Below, one piece after another: positions 1 through 8,697 of a stretch of 64,000 nucleotides of DNA; positions within the stretch are counted from its first letter, which is position 1, and every line of letters begins with the position of its first letter. The stretch comes from Caldovatus aquaticus (lineage in GTDB: Bacteria; Pseudomonadota; Alphaproteobacteria; Acetobacterales; Acetobacteraceae): the NCBI RefSeq assembly GCF_019458025.1, contig NZ_JAHZUY010000008.1, forward strand, positions 1 through 64,000, written 5' to 3'. The position numbers were made by a program, and so were the translations under genes. The notes below the pieces were generated by a model, which saw nothing but the letters and a program-made list of their open reading frames with translations, searched no databases and was not told where the DNA came from.

Positions 1-347
1 TGCGGCTCGCGCGCGCGCGCGCGCTCGGCCGCCAGCGCCGCGGTCAGCGCCTCGCGCGCCTGCGGGTCCGGCCGGTCGGGCCGGGGCGGCACCGTGCCGA
101 GGTCCGGGTAGGGCTCGTCGAGACGGGGCGGCGGCAGGCGGTCCGCCGCGCTTGCCCCCGTGGCGTGGCTCCAGATGACGACCGGGTTGATCTCGTCGGG
201 CAGCACGCCGCAGCCGCCGAGCGCGAGGGCGGCGAGCAGGACGGCGCCCCGCGCCCTCCCCCCCGCCGGCTGCGGCGCTTGATTGGCCGGGGGCCAGCCC
301 CTAGCTTCGCCAGGCGAACCGTCGCATCGAACCCTCGGGCGCAGCAT
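1..347 (-). CDS. Lipoprotein, cut by the left edge
   Basis: An open frame on the minus strand runs off the left edge. It carries a hydrophobic stretch ending in the lipobox LALGGC (Cys codon at 212..210), followed by a Pro/Asp-rich mature region and an Arg-Ala run encoded by the GCGCGC tract at the edge. The predicted product is a small lipidated envelope protein; I do not recognise the family. The start is unsure. The only in-frame ATG (347..345) has GGGGAGG just before it but would give an unusually long leader before the signal peptide. The gene is divergent from phaC. Confidence 0.55.
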   Translation of the reverse strand, partial: MLRPRVRCDGSPGEARGWPPANQAPQPAGGRARGAVLLAALALGGCGVLPDEINPVVIWSHATGASAADRLPPPRLDEPYPDLGTVPPRPDRPDPQAREALTAALAAERARAREP

Positions 348-455
348 CGCCTCCCCATCCGTCCGCTGTCCCCCTGGGGTAGCCCGAATCCGGTCGCCCG
401 CGAAAGCGGCCCTTCCCGCAGCGAACCCACCTGCCCGCACCGAACAGAGAGCGTG

Positions 456-2282
456 ATGGCCGAGACCAGTTCCCCGAGCGGAGGCTCCCCACCGCATTTC
501 CGCCTGCCGGACCCGAAGCTCGTCGCGCGCACCATGACGGAGGTGGCGGAGCGCGGACAGCGCATCGTCGCCGACTTCCTTAGGCGGCAGGCGTCGGACG
601 GCGCGGCCGCCGCCCCCGCCGCCGACCCGCTCGGCATCGGCAGCGCCTTCATGGAGATGACGGCGCGGCTGATGGCCAACCCCTCCCGCCTGATGCAGGC
701 GCAGATCGGATTCTGGCAGGACTACCTGACCCTCTGGCAGAACACGGCGCGGCGGATGCTCGGCGACACGGCGGCGGAGCCGGTGATCGAGGAGCATCCC
801 GGCGACCGGCGCTTCAAGGACGAGGCCTGGCGCGAGAACGAGGTGTTCGACTTCATCCGCCAGTCCTACCTGCTCTCCGCCCGCTTCTTCCAGACCGTGG
901 TCCGCCAGGCCGAGGGGCTCGACCCGAAGACGGCGCAGAAGGTGGACTTCTACACGCGGCAGTTCGTGGACGCGATGAGCCCCTCGAACTTCCTGCTCAC
1001 CAACCCCGAGGTGCTGCGCAAGACCGCCGAGACGGGCGGCGAGAATCTGCTGCGCGGCCTCTCCAACCTGCTCGCCGACCTCGAGCGGGGCAAGGGGATG
1101 CTCAAGATCCGGATGACGGACGACACCAAGTTCAAGGTGGGCGAGAACATCGCCGTCACGCCGGGCAAGGTGATCTACCAGAACGACCTGATGCAGCTGA
1201 TCCAGTACGCGCCGAGCACCGAACAGGTGCTGAAGCGCCCGCTGCTGATCATCCCGCCCTGGATCAACAAGTACTACATCCTCGACCTGCGCCCGAAGAA
1301 CAGCTTCGTCCGCTGGGCCGTGCAGCAGGGCCACACGGTGTTCATGATCTCCTGGGTCAACCCGGACGAGCGGCTCGCCGAGAAGGGCTTCGACGACTAC
1401 ATGCGCGAGGGGCCCTACGCCGCGCTGGAGGCGATCGAGCGGGCGACGGGCGAGCGCGCCTTCAACGTGATCGGCTACTGCCTCGGCGGCACGCTGCTCG
1501 CCTGCACTCTCGCCCACATGGCGGCGAAGCGCGACACGCGCGTCAAGAGCGCGACCTTCTTCACCACCATGGTGGACTTCGAGGAGGCAGGCGAGCTCGG
1601 CGTCTTCATAGACGAGGAGCAGCTCCAGTCGCTCGAGGAGAAGATGCAGAGGCGCGGCTACCTCGAGGGCCGCGAGATGGCGACCACCTTCAACATGCTG
1701 CGGGCGAACGACCTGATCTGGTCCTTCGTCGTCAACAACTACCTGCTCGGCCAGGAGCCCTTCCCCTTCGACCTGCTCTACTGGAACGACGACTCGACGC
1801 GCATGCCGGCGCGCATGCACAGCTTCTACCTGCGCCGCATGTACCAGCAGAACGACCTGGTGAAGCCGGGCGCGATCGAGCTCGACGGCGTGCCGCTCGA
1901 CCTCCGCAAGATCCGGGTGCCGACCTACATCCTGGCGACGCGCGAGGACCACATCGCGCCGTGGAAGAGCTGCTACAGGGCGACGCAGATCTACCAGGGG
2001 CCGAAGCGCTTCGTGCTCGCCGCCTCCGGCCACATCGCGGGGGTCGTGAACCCGCCGGACGCGGGCAAGTACAGCCACTGGGTGAACGAGGCGCTGCCGC
2101 CGGACCCGGAGGACTGGCTCGCCGGCGCCACCGAGCTCGCCGGCTCCTGGTGGCCGGACTGGCACCGCTGGGTGACCTCCCTCGCGAAGGAGACGGTTCC
2201 CGCGCGCATCCCCGGCGCCGGCGGCCTGCCGCCCATCGAGGACGCCCCGGGCAGCTACGTGAAGGTGATCGCCACGGACTGA
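456..2282 (+). CDS. phaC: Class I poly(3-hydroxyalkanoate) synthase
   Basis: PhaC polymerises (R)-3-hydroxyacyl-CoA into polyester on cytoplasmic granules. The 608-residue length fits class I enzymes. The lipase-like box GYCLGG puts the nucleophile at Cys342. The other triad members are Asp498 (in EDHIAPW) and His526 (in SGHIAGV), with spacing like the Ralstonia enzyme. The open frame extends upstream to about 165, but that part is low complexity and homology begins at the MAETSS start at 456. No phaA, phaB or phasin gene lies beside it, so the monomer supply genes are elsewhere. The gene converges on the lipoprotein cluster. Confidence 0.96.
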   Translation: MAETSSPSGGSPPHFRLPDPKLVARTMTEVAERGQRIVADFLRRQASDGAAAAPAADPLGIGSAFMEMTARLMANPSRLMQAQIGFWQDYLTLWQNTARRMLGDTAAEPVIEEHPGDRRFKDEAWRENEVFDFIRQSYLLSARFFQTVVRQAEGLDPKTAQKVDFYTRQFVDAMSPSNFLLTNPEVLRKTAETGGENLLRGLSNLLADLERGKGMLKIRMTDDTKFKVGENIAVTPGKVIYQNDLMQLIQYAPSTEQVLKRPLLIIPPWINKYYILDLRPKNSFVRWAVQQGHTVFMISWVNPDERLAEKGFDDYMREGPYAALEAIERATGERAFNVIGYCLGGTLLACTLAHMAAKRDTRVKSATFFTTMVDFEEAGELGVFIDEEQLQSLEEKMQRRGYLEGREMATTFNMLRANDLIWSFVVNNYLLGQEPFPFDLLYWNDDSTRMPARMHSFYLRRMYQQNDLVKPGAIELDGVPLDLRKIRVPTYILATREDHIAPWKSCYRATQIYQGPKRFVLAASGHIAGVVNPPDAGKYSHWVNEALPPDPEDWLAGATELAGSWWPDWHRWVTSLAKETVPARIPGAGGLPPIEDAPGSYVKVIATD

Positions 2283-2325
2283 GCCGCCGGCCCGCGGGCG
2301 CGCCTGCCGGACGCCGGCCGCCCGC

Positions 2326-3030
2326 TCAGTAGCTCGTCTCGCCGAAGCCGACGGTGGTCCGCCCCGCCCCCGCCTCCGCGTCGTCGGTCGCGGCGGGGCC
2401 GAACCAGCGCCGGTCGGCGTCGAGCCGCGCCATCTCCCGCGCCACCTGCTGCGTGGCGAGCATCGCCGCGGGCAGGGGGCCGAGTTCGCCGAGGCGGCGC
2501 AGCGTCTCCGCCCCGCCCGGCCGGAACAGCGACGGCGGAAGCGCGCGCGCCGCCGCCGCCGCGTCGCCGGCGCCGAGCGCGCGCGCCGCGGCGAGAAGGG
2601 CGGCGACCACCGCGCGCGGCTCGGCGTCCTCCCGCGTGCCGAGCGCGGCGCGCAGCTCGGCGCGGGCGTTGCGCAGCGCGAGGCCGGCCGCGGGCGGCAT
2701 CGGCGCGAAGCGCGGGTCGCCGGAGACGGCGGCCGCGAGGTATTCGAGCCGCGCCGCGGCCAGCGCCGCCTCGCGGGGCCGGCCCGCCAGGCCCCGGCCG
2801 GACTCGGCGAAGTCGGCGGCCGCGGCGCGGACCGTCCCGCGCAGCGGATCGCCCGGATCGGGCGAGAGCAGCGGCGGAAGCCCCTCGCCCGGCGGCGGAG
2901 CACGCAGCTCGGCGCATGCCGCGCCGAGCGCCAGCCAGGCGACCGCCGCGAGCGGCAGGCGCGCCGGCCGGAGGGCGGCGAAGGCGCGGGCGGCGGGCCG
3001 GGACGGCCGGCCGCCGGCCGCCGCCGTCAT
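2326..3030 (-). CDS. Third of three tandem paralogous lipoproteins
   Basis: This is a 234-residue predicted lipoprotein of unknown function. A long Arg-containing n-region and hydrophobic core end in LGAAC (Cys39). The mature part aligns along its length with the two genes upstream: DPxR near the start, an RPxEAA-type helix, ARAELRAALG, ALxAGD and a TLRRL box. The DRRWFGPA tail is shared with the middle copy. Its ATG overlaps the stop of the middle gene as ATGA (3030..3027), which implies translational coupling. It is the last gene of the unit and converges on phaC. The family has no assigned role that I recognise. Confidence 0.8.
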   Translation of the reverse strand: MTAAAGGRPSRPAARAFAALRPARLPLAAVAWLALGAACAELRAPPPGEGLPPLLSPDPGDPLRGTVRAAAADFAESGRGLAGRPREAALAAARLEYLAAAVSGDPRFAPMPPAAGLALRNARAELRAALGTREDAEPRAVVAALLAAARALGAGDAAAAARALPPSLFRPGGAETLRRLGELGPLPAAMLATQQVAREMARLDADRRWFGPAATDDAEAGAGRTTVGFGETSY

Positions 3031-3650
3031 CGCGGCGTCCTCTCGGGAACCGACCGCGCCGGGCCGAACCGGCGCTCGCTGTCGCTGCGCACCATCTCCT
3101 GGTAGGCGAAGGCAGTGGCAGAGGCGGTGCGCGGCAGCGGCGGCAGGGCCGCGAGCCGGGCCAGCGTCGCGCTGCCGCCGGCGGGAAAGACCGCCGGCGA
3201 GAGCGCCGCTGCGGCCCGCGCCGGGTCCCCGGCCCGCAGGGCCCGGCTGGCGGCGTAGAGCTGGTCGATCACCGCCTGGGGCGGCGCGTCGGGCGGAATG
3301 CCGAGGACGCCGCGCAGCTCCGCACGCGCCTCCTGCAGGCGCAGGCCGGCGAGCGGCGACAGCCCGACCCAGCGCGGACCGGTGGACAGCTCGACGGCAA
3401 GGTGTTCGACCTCGGCCACGGCGCGCGCCGCCTCCTCCGGCCGGCCGGCGAGCCGCGCCGGGCTGGAGAAGGCGTCCGCGGCGTGCAGGATGGCGGCGCG
3501 GGTCGGGTCGCCGGCGCCCTGCACCGCATCCGGCGGCAGGACGGCAGAAGGAGGCGGAGGCGGCAAGGCGCAGCCCGCCGCCGTGGCCAGCAGCAGCAGC
3601 GACGGCAGGACCGCCGCCGCCCGCCCCCGCGCCGCTGCGAGCCTCCTCAA
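3027..3650 (-). CDS. Second of three tandem paralogous lipoproteins (TTG start)
   Basis: This is a 207-residue predicted lipoprotein with Cys27 in the lipobox ATAAGC. No ATG or GTG fits, but a TTG at 3650..3648 overlaps the previous stop as TTGA and yields a textbook MRRL signal peptide. The nearest ribosome-binding sequence, GAGGAGG, lies inside the new gene's first codons, so initiation probably depends on ribosomes finishing the upstream gene. PQAVIDQLY and SRALRAGD are shared with the first copy almost unchanged, so this is a recent duplication. Function unknown. Confidence 0.8.
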   Translation of the reverse strand: MRRLAAARGRAAAVLPSLLLLATAAGCALPPPPPSAVLPPDAVQGAGDPTRAAILHAADAFSSPARLAGRPEEAARAVAEVEHLAVELSTGPRWVGLSPLAGLRLQEARAELRGVLGIPPDAPPQAVIDQLYAASRALRAGDPARAAAALSPAVFPAGGSATLARLAALPPLPRTASATAFAYQEMVRSDSERRFGPARSVPERTPR

Positions 3651-4243
3651 TGGTAGGCGCCGCCGCCACCGGGGCCACCGTGCCGGTCGCCCAGCATGTC
3701 GAGGCGCTGCACCTCGAACTGCGCGAGCACGGCCGCGGTGTTCGCGTGGGGCAGCGGCGGCAGCGAGGCGAGCCGGCGCAGCGTCTCGGCGCCTCCGCCC
3801 TGGAACACGGCGGGGCTGAGCAGGCGTTCCGCGGCGGCCTGGTCCCCGGCGCGCAGCGCCCGCGAGACGCCGTAGAGCTGGTCGATCACCGCCTGGGGCG
3901 GCGCGCCGGGGGCGATGCCGAGCGCCGCGCGCGCCTCGTTCCGCGCCAGCGCCAGCTCGCTCGCCACGTTCGGGCTGATCCCGGCCCAGCGCGGCCCGTA
4001 GGGCAGCTCCACCGCGAGGTACTCGAGATTGGCGATCGCGCGCGCCGCATCCGCCGGGCGGTTGGCGAGCGCGGCCGGGCTGGCGAAGGCGGCGGCGGTG
4101 CCGAAGATGGCCGAGCGCGTCGGGTCGCCCGCGCCGACGACGGCGTCCGGCGGCAGGCTGGCGCTCGGCGCCGGCGGCAGGCTGCACGCGGCGGTGGCCG
4201 CCAGCAGCGGAAGTATCACGGCGCAGGCGTGCAGGGATCGCAT
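3647..4243 (-). CDS. First of three tandem paralogous lipoproteins
   Basis: This is a 198-residue predicted lipoprotein that leads the cluster. A 19-residue signal ends in TAAC (Cys20). The mature body is alanine-rich and helical, with PQAVIDQLYGVSRALRAGD as its most conserved stretch. The C-terminus is Gly/His-rich (GDRHGGPGGGGAYH) instead of the DRRWFGP tail of its two paralogs. A GGAG lies upstream of the ATG, and an AT-rich patch about 30-60 nt further upstream looks like the promoter for all three genes. Likely attached to a membrane on its periplasmic side. Function not recognised. Confidence 0.82.
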   Translation of the reverse strand: MRSLHACAVILPLLAATAACSLPPAPSASLPPDAVVGAGDPTRSAIFGTAAAFASPAALANRPADAARAIANLEYLAVELPYGPRWAGISPNVASELALARNEARAALGIAPGAPPQAVIDQLYGVSRALRAGDQAAAERLLSPAVFQGGGAETLRRLASLPPLPHANTAAVLAQFEVQRLDMLGDRHGGPGGGGAYH

Positions 4244-4275
4244 CGGCGGAGTCTCCGGAGGGTCCCGTTCCTTAA

Positions 4276-4305
4276 TTTATTGGCCCGGTCGGCGCGCGGA
4301 CGCAA
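4276..4305 (-). promoter_or_regulatory. Candidate promoter of the triple-lipoprotein operon
   Basis: Reading the minus strand, TTGCGT (4305..4300) is followed after 17 or 18 nt by CAATAA or AATAAA in the only AT-rich patch nearby. It sits 30-60 nt before the first lipoprotein ATG. Assigned by eye. Confidence 0.35.
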
Positions 4306-4328
4306 TCATCGCGCCGCTCCGCGCCGCC

Positions 4329-5312
4329 TCAGCCCGGGTAACACCCCGCGGCGCGCGCCCGGGCCCGGACCAGGGCGAGGACGGTGCGGCAGGTCGGCGC
4401 CTCCACCCCCACCAGCTCGGCGAGTTCCACCACCGCGCCGAGCAGCGCGTCGATCTCCATCGGCCGGCCGCGCTCGAGGTCCTGCAGCATCGAGGTCTTG
4501 TGCGCGCCGACCTCGGCCGCGCCGGCGATGCGCTTGTCCACGTCGATGGCGAAGCGCACGCCGAGCCTCTCGGCGACCGCCTGCGCCTCGAGCATCATCG
4601 CGCGCGCCACGCCGCGCTGGCCGGGGTCGGCGATCAGCGCGTCGAGCGTCACGGTGGTGAGCGCCGAGATCGGGTTGAAGGCGAGGTTGCCCCAGAGCTT
4701 GACCCAGATCTCGTCGCGGATGCGCGGGCGGATGGGCGCCTTGAAGCCGGCGGCGATCAGCGCCTCGGAGAGCGCGCCTGCGCGCGCGCTGCGGCTGCCG
4801 TCCGGCTCGCCGAGGGTGAAGCGGTCGCCGTAGGTGTGCTCGATCACCCCGGGCGCGACCACCTCGGCCGCCGGGTAGACGATGCAGCCGATGGCGCGCG
4901 AGGGGTGCAGCAGGTCCCACAGCCGCCCGCCCGGGTCCACGCTCTCGACCCGCCGGTCCTCGAAGGGGCCGGGGAGCTTGTAGAAGTACCACCAGGGAAT
5001 GCCGTTGACGGCGGAGACGATCGCCGTCTCCGGACCGAGCAGGGGCTGCATCTGCGGCGCGGCGGCGGGCAGCGAGTGCGCCTTCAGCGTGACCACGACG
5101 TAGTCCTGCGGCCCCGCCTCCGCGGCGCTGGCGACGCAGCGCGGCCGCACCACGATCTCCTCGCCCGCGCTGATCAGCTTCAGGCCGTTCGCCTGCATGG
5201 CGGCGAGGTGCGGGCCGCGGGCGATGACGGTGACCTCCGCATCGGCCTTCTGCGCGAGCCGCGCCGCCAGCAGCCCGCCGATCGCCCCGGCGCCGAAGAT
5301 GCAGATCCTCAT
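4329..5312 (-). CDS. panE: 2-dehydropantoate 2-reductase family protein (ketopantoate reductase-like)
   Basis: The family reduces 2-dehydropantoate to pantoate with NADPH in coenzyme A synthesis. The 327-residue protein opens with the Rossmann motif GAGAIGG (residues 7-13). It has the linker segment with a conserved Lys in the WVKLWGN region, then the helical C-terminal domain. Length and domain order are normal. The next gene upstream, an acyl-CoA ligase, ends 58 nt before this start and may be co-transcribed. Many paralogs of this family act on other 2-oxo acids, so the panE role is likely but unproven. Confidence 0.8.
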   Translation of the reverse strand: MRICIFGAGAIGGLLAARLAQKADAEVTVIARGPHLAAMQANGLKLISAGEEIVVRPRCVASAAEAGPQDYVVVTLKAHSLPAAAPQMQPLLGPETAIVSAVNGIPWWYFYKLPGPFEDRRVESVDPGGRLWDLLHPSRAIGCIVYPAAEVVAPGVIEHTYGDRFTLGEPDGSRSARAGALSEALIAAGFKAPIRPRIRDEIWVKLWGNLAFNPISALTTVTLDALIADPGQRGVARAMMLEAQAVAERLGVRFAIDVDKRIAGAAEVGAHKTSMLQDLERGRPMEIDALLGAVVELAELVGVEAPTCRTVLALVRARARAAGCYPG

Positions 5313-5370
5313 GGGCCGCCGCTCCGCCTTCCGCGTCCCGCCGCCTTCCGCCGTCGCGCGCGCCGGCCGC

Positions 5371-6894
5371 TCACGCCGTGATCCCGAGCCTCTCGGCGAG
5401 CCCGATGCGCTGCAGCTTGCCGGTCGCGCCCTTCGGGATCTCGGGCAGGAAGACGATCTTCCGCGGCACCTTGAAGTCGGCGAGGTGCTTCGCCACGAAG
5501 TCGCGGATCTCGCGCTCCGTCGCCTCCATGCCCTCGCGCAGCACGATCGCGGCGCCGACCTCCTCGCCGAGCATCGGGTGCGGGATGGCGAAGGTGAGCG
5601 CCTGCGCCACCGCCGGGTGCTCGCACAGCACGCCGTCCACCTCGAGCGGGCTCACCTGCTCGCCGCCGCGCTTGATCAGCTCCTTCAGCCGGCCGGTGAG
5701 CTGGAGGTAGCCCTCGGCGTCGAAGCAGCCCTGGTCGCCGGTGCGGAACCAGCCGTTGGTGAAGGCCTTGGCGTTGGCCTCGGGGTTCGCCTCGTAGCCC
5801 CGCGTGACGTTCGGGCCGCGGATCACCACCTCGCCGACCGCGCCCTGCGGCAGGATGTTGCCGGCCTCGTCCATGATGGCGATCTCCGGCCCGGCGGGGA
5901 GGCCGACGAGGCCCGGCTTGCGCGGGCGCGGCGGCAGCGGGTTGGAGGCCATCTGGTGCGCCGCCTCGGTCATGCCGTAGGACTCGATGACCGGCGCCGA
6001 GAAGGCCGCCTCCAGGTCGCGCATCACCTGCGCCGGCAGCGAGGCGGAGGAGGAGCGCAGGAAGCGCAGCCTGGCGCGGGCGATGATCTCGGCGTTGCGC
6101 GGGGCGCGCGCGAGGATCGCCTGGTGCATGGTCGGCACCGCGGTGTACCAGCTCGGCCGCTCGGCATCGAGCCAGCGGAAGAAGTGCAGCGCGTTGAAGC
6201 CGGGCGTGCAGCACACCGCGCCGCCGGCGGCGAGCGAGGCGAGGGTCGCCGCCATCAGCCCGTGGATGTGGAACAGCGGCATGATGTTGAGGCAGGCGTC
6301 CGCCGGCGTCAGCGCCAGCGTGTCCCGGATGTGGCGCGCCGAGGCGACGACGTTGGCGTGGCTCAGCGGCACGATCTTCGGCCGCGCCGTGGTGCCGGAG
6401 GTGTGAAGCACCAGCGCGACGTCCTCGGCCTCCGCCATCCCCGGGCGCTCGGCGCGGCCGCGGCCGGTCGCGCCCTCCAGCGCGAAGCTGCCGGCCTCCG
6501 CGCCGGGGACGAGGTCGAGCACCGGCACGCCGAGCCGCTTCGCCACCGCGCGCGCCGGGCTCTCCATCCCCTGCGCGATCACCAGCGCCCGGGCGCCGAG
6601 GTCGGAGAGGTAGAACTCGAATTCCTCGTCGCGGTAGGCGGGGTTGAGGGGGGCGGTGGTGGCGCCGCAGGCGATGGCGACGAAGGCGGCCGCCATCTCC
6701 GGCCCGTTCGGCAGCACGATCGCGACGCGGTCGCCGCGCCCGACGCCGAGGCGGTTGAGCGCGGCGACGGTGCGCTCGGCGAGGTCGCGCAGCCCGGCAT
6801 AGGTGAGCGGCGGGCGCCCCTCCGGGGCGCGGATCGCGGGGCGGGAGGCCTCTCCCGCGGCCAGCAGCTCGGGGATGGTGCGGAACGACGTCAT
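5371..6894 (-). CDS. AMP-forming acyl-CoA ligase, oxalate-CoA ligase (AAE3/Pcs60)-like
   Basis: This 507-residue ANL-superfamily enzyme activates a carboxylate through an acyl-adenylate. Visible motifs are the P-loop-like HTSGTTARPK, ESYGMTEA, the hinge region around RTGDQG and GRLKELIKRGGE, and the catalytic Lys in GATGKLQR. The segment MASNPLPPRPRKPG and the IRGPNVTRGYEANPEAN stretch resemble plant AAE3 and yeast Pcs60, which use oxalate. That makes oxalate or another short dicarboxylate a reasonable substrate guess. No oxalyl-CoA decarboxylase or formyl-CoA transferase gene is adjacent. General acyl-CoA ligase activity is secure; the substrate is inference. Confidence 0.88.
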   Translation of the reverse strand: MTSFRTIPELLAAGEASRPAIRAPEGRPPLTYAGLRDLAERTVAALNRLGVGRGDRVAIVLPNGPEMAAAFVAIACGATTAPLNPAYRDEEFEFYLSDLGARALVIAQGMESPARAVAKRLGVPVLDLVPGAEAGSFALEGATGRGRAERPGMAEAEDVALVLHTSGTTARPKIVPLSHANVVASARHIRDTLALTPADACLNIMPLFHIHGLMAATLASLAAGGAVCCTPGFNALHFFRWLDAERPSWYTAVPTMHQAILARAPRNAEIIARARLRFLRSSSASLPAQVMRDLEAAFSAPVIESYGMTEAAHQMASNPLPPRPRKPGLVGLPAGPEIAIMDEAGNILPQGAVGEVVIRGPNVTRGYEANPEANAKAFTNGWFRTGDQGCFDAEGYLQLTGRLKELIKRGGEQVSPLEVDGVLCEHPAVAQALTFAIPHPMLGEEVGAAIVLREGMEATEREIRDFVAKHLADFKVPRKIVFLPEIPKGATGKLQRIGLAERLGITA

Positions 6895-6976
6895 ACCGGC
6901 GCGCAGTCCTTTCGGCGCATGATCCCGGCGGGGGTTAGCGCCTCCCCCGCCCCGCCGGCAAGACGCGCCGCCCGGA

Positions 6977-7552
6977 TCAGCCCTCGGCCAGCGAGGCGCG
7001 GTGCCGCCCGGCGAGTTCCCGGTAGTGCGGGGCGGTGCGGGCGAAGCCCGCGCGTTCCTCCTCGGAGAGCACCCGCACGAGCCTGGCCGGGGCGCCCATC
7101 CACAGCTCGCCCGGGCCGATGCGCTTGCCCGCCGGCAGCAGGCCGCCGGCGGCGAGCACGCCGCCCTCCTCGATCACCGCGCCGTCGAGCACGGTCGCGC
7201 CCATGGCGACGAAGGCGCGGTCCTGCAGGGTGCAGGCGTGCACGATCGCGGCGTGGCCGATGGTGACCTCGGCGCCGATGAGGGTGGGGAAGCGCCCGGC
7301 GGCGACGTGGACGATGGTGCCGTCCTGGATGTTGCTGCCGCGGCCGACGCGGATGAAGTTGGTGTCGCCGCGCAGCACGCAGTGGTACCAGACGCTGGCG
7401 CCCTCCGCGATCTCGACGTCGCCGATCAGCACCGCGGTCGGCGCGACGAAGGCGCCGGGATGGACCCGCGGCCTGCGCCCCTCGAACGGCAGCAGGGTGC
7501 CGAAGACGCCGGTCCGGCCCGGCGCGGCGGTCCGCTCCATCTCCCGCTCCAT
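6977..7552 (-). CDS. Gamma-class carbonic anhydrase family protein
   Basis: This is a left-handed beta-helix protein of 191 residues built from hexapeptide repeats. Family metal ligands are visible as His in TIVHV and the IGHAAIVHA segment. RGDTN, NIQDG and the GAPARLVR tail are typical of the gamma-CA/YrdA group, which binds Zn or Fe and may hydrate CO2. Two starts are possible (7552 or 7540); the first sits behind a long G run. It begins 14 nt after argC ends, so it probably shares that operon. Many members show no measurable activity. Confidence 0.9.
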   Translation of the reverse strand: MEREMERTAAPGRTGVFGTLLPFEGRRPRVHPGAFVAPTAVLIGDVEIAEGASVWYHCVLRGDTNFIRVGRGSNIQDGTIVHVAAGRFPTLIGAEVTIGHAAIVHACTLQDRAFVAMGATVLDGAVIEEGGVLAAGGLLPAGKRIGPGELWMGAPARLVRVLSEEERAGFARTAPHYRELAGRHRASLAEG

Positions 7553-7566
7553 CCCCCCCCCGCCCC

Positions 7567-8520
7567 CTATCCGGCCGCCGCCGGCAGCGTGGCGTTGACC
7601 GGCACGCCCAGCATCAGGCCGAGGTTCTGCACCGCCGCGCCGGAGGCCCCCTTGCCGAGGTTGTCGTAGCGCGCGGTCAGCACCGCCTGGCGGTGCGCCT
7701 CGTTGGCGTGCACGCGCAGCTCGAGCAGGTTGGTCCCGTTCAGCGCCTGCGGCTCCAGCCGGCCTTCGGCCTCCGCCGGCACCACCCGCACGTACGCGCA
7801 GCCGCGGTAGCGCTCGGCGAGCACCGCCTCGATGTCCCTCGCCGTCGGCCGGGCGGGCAGCGTGTCGAGGTGCAGCGGGATGCAGTCGATCATGCCCTGC
7901 CGGAAGTCGCCGACCGAGGGGACGAAGATCGGGCGGCGCGTCAGCCCGGCGTAGAGCTGCAGCTCGGGCACGTGCTTGTGCGCGAGGGTGAGGCCGTAGA
8001 ACTCGAAATCCGGCGCGGTGCGGGCCTCGTAGGCGGCGATCATGGCGTTGCCGCCGCCGGAGTAGCCGGAGACGGCGTTCACCGTCACCGGGTAGTCGCG
8101 CGGCAGGATCCCCGCATCCACCAGCGGGCGCAGCAGCAGGATCGCCCCGGTCGGATAGCAGCCCGGGTTGGAGACGCGGCGCGCGGCGGCGATCCGCGCC
8201 GGCTGCTCGGGCGAGAGTTCCGGCAGGCCGTACACCCACTCCGGGTCCACCCGGTGCGCGGTGGAGGCGTCGAGCAGCCGCGGCGCGCGCTCGCCGAGCG
8301 AGGCGGCAAGCGCCGCGCTCTCCTTCGCCGCCGCGTCGGGCAGGCAGAGGATGACGACGTCCACCTCGGCCATCAGGGCGCGGCGCGCCTCCGGGTCCTT
8401 GCGGCGCTCCGGGGCGATCGAGCGCAGCGCGAGGTGCGGGTTGGCGCGCAGCCGCTCGCGGATCTGCAGGCCGGTGGTGCCGGCCTCGCCGTCAATGAAC
8501 ACCGTCGGGGTCCTGGCCAT
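7567..8520 (-). CDS. argC: N-acetyl-gamma-glutamyl-phosphate reductase, short type
   Basis: ArgC reduces N-acetylglutamyl phosphate to the semialdehyde in arginine synthesis. The 317-residue length and the [10 protein letters not shown] nucleotide-binding start match the short (type 2) form. The catalytic Cys121 is in SNPGCYPTG, and HKHVPE carries the active-site His. The [10 protein letters not shown] start at 8520 is chosen over an upstream in-frame ATG at 8640 because AGGAGGG precedes it and the extra N-terminus has no domain. It lies downstream of rplM-rpsI, an order common in alphaproteobacteria. Confidence 0.95.
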   Translation of the reverse strand: MARTPTVFIDGEAGTTGLQIRERLRANPHLALRSIAPERRKDPEARRALMAEVDVVILCLPDAAAKESAALAASLGERAPRLLDASTAHRVDPEWVYGLPELSPEQPARIAAARRVSNPGCYPTGAILLLRPLVDAGILPRDYPVTVNAVSGYSGGGNAMIAAYEARTAPDFEFYGLTLAHKHVPELQLYAGLTRRPIFVPSVGDFRQGMIDCIPLHLDTLPARPTARDIEAVLAERYRGCAYVRVVPAEAEGRLEPQALNGTNLLELRVHANEAHRQAVLTARYDNLGKGASGAAVQNLGLMLGVPVNATLPAAAG

Positions 8521-8660
8521 CCTCTGGCCCTCCTTTCGTGCCCCCCACATGCCGCCCGGCGCGGGGCGGAGCGCAAGAGGGGGCGGACCGCGGCGGGCCC
8601 GCCCCCTCCGATGGCCGGCCTCCCGGCCGGCACACGACACGTCCGGCCGGCACGGCGCCG

Positions 8661-8676
8661 GGGCGGGGCCCCGCCC
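8661..8676 (-). terminator. Palindrome after rpsI, candidate terminator
   Basis: The 16-nt palindrome GGGCGGGGCCCCGCCC lies 22 nt after the rpsI stop. A second inverted repeat, GGCCGG-cctc-CCGGCC (8613-8628), follows. Neither has a T tract, so termination here, if real, is not the classical type. Confidence 0.4.
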
Positions 8677-8697
8677 GCCGGGGCGGACGGGAGCCCG

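Noticed and set aside
1-30. GCGCGC dinucleotide run at the left edge
   Set aside because: It reads as an Arg-Ala repeat inside the edge lipoprotein frame, so it is coding low complexity and not a separate repeat element.
165-455. N-terminal extension of PhaC to 705 residues
   Set aside because: Arg/Pro low complexity without homology to PHA synthases, and it overlaps the divergent lipoprotein gene.
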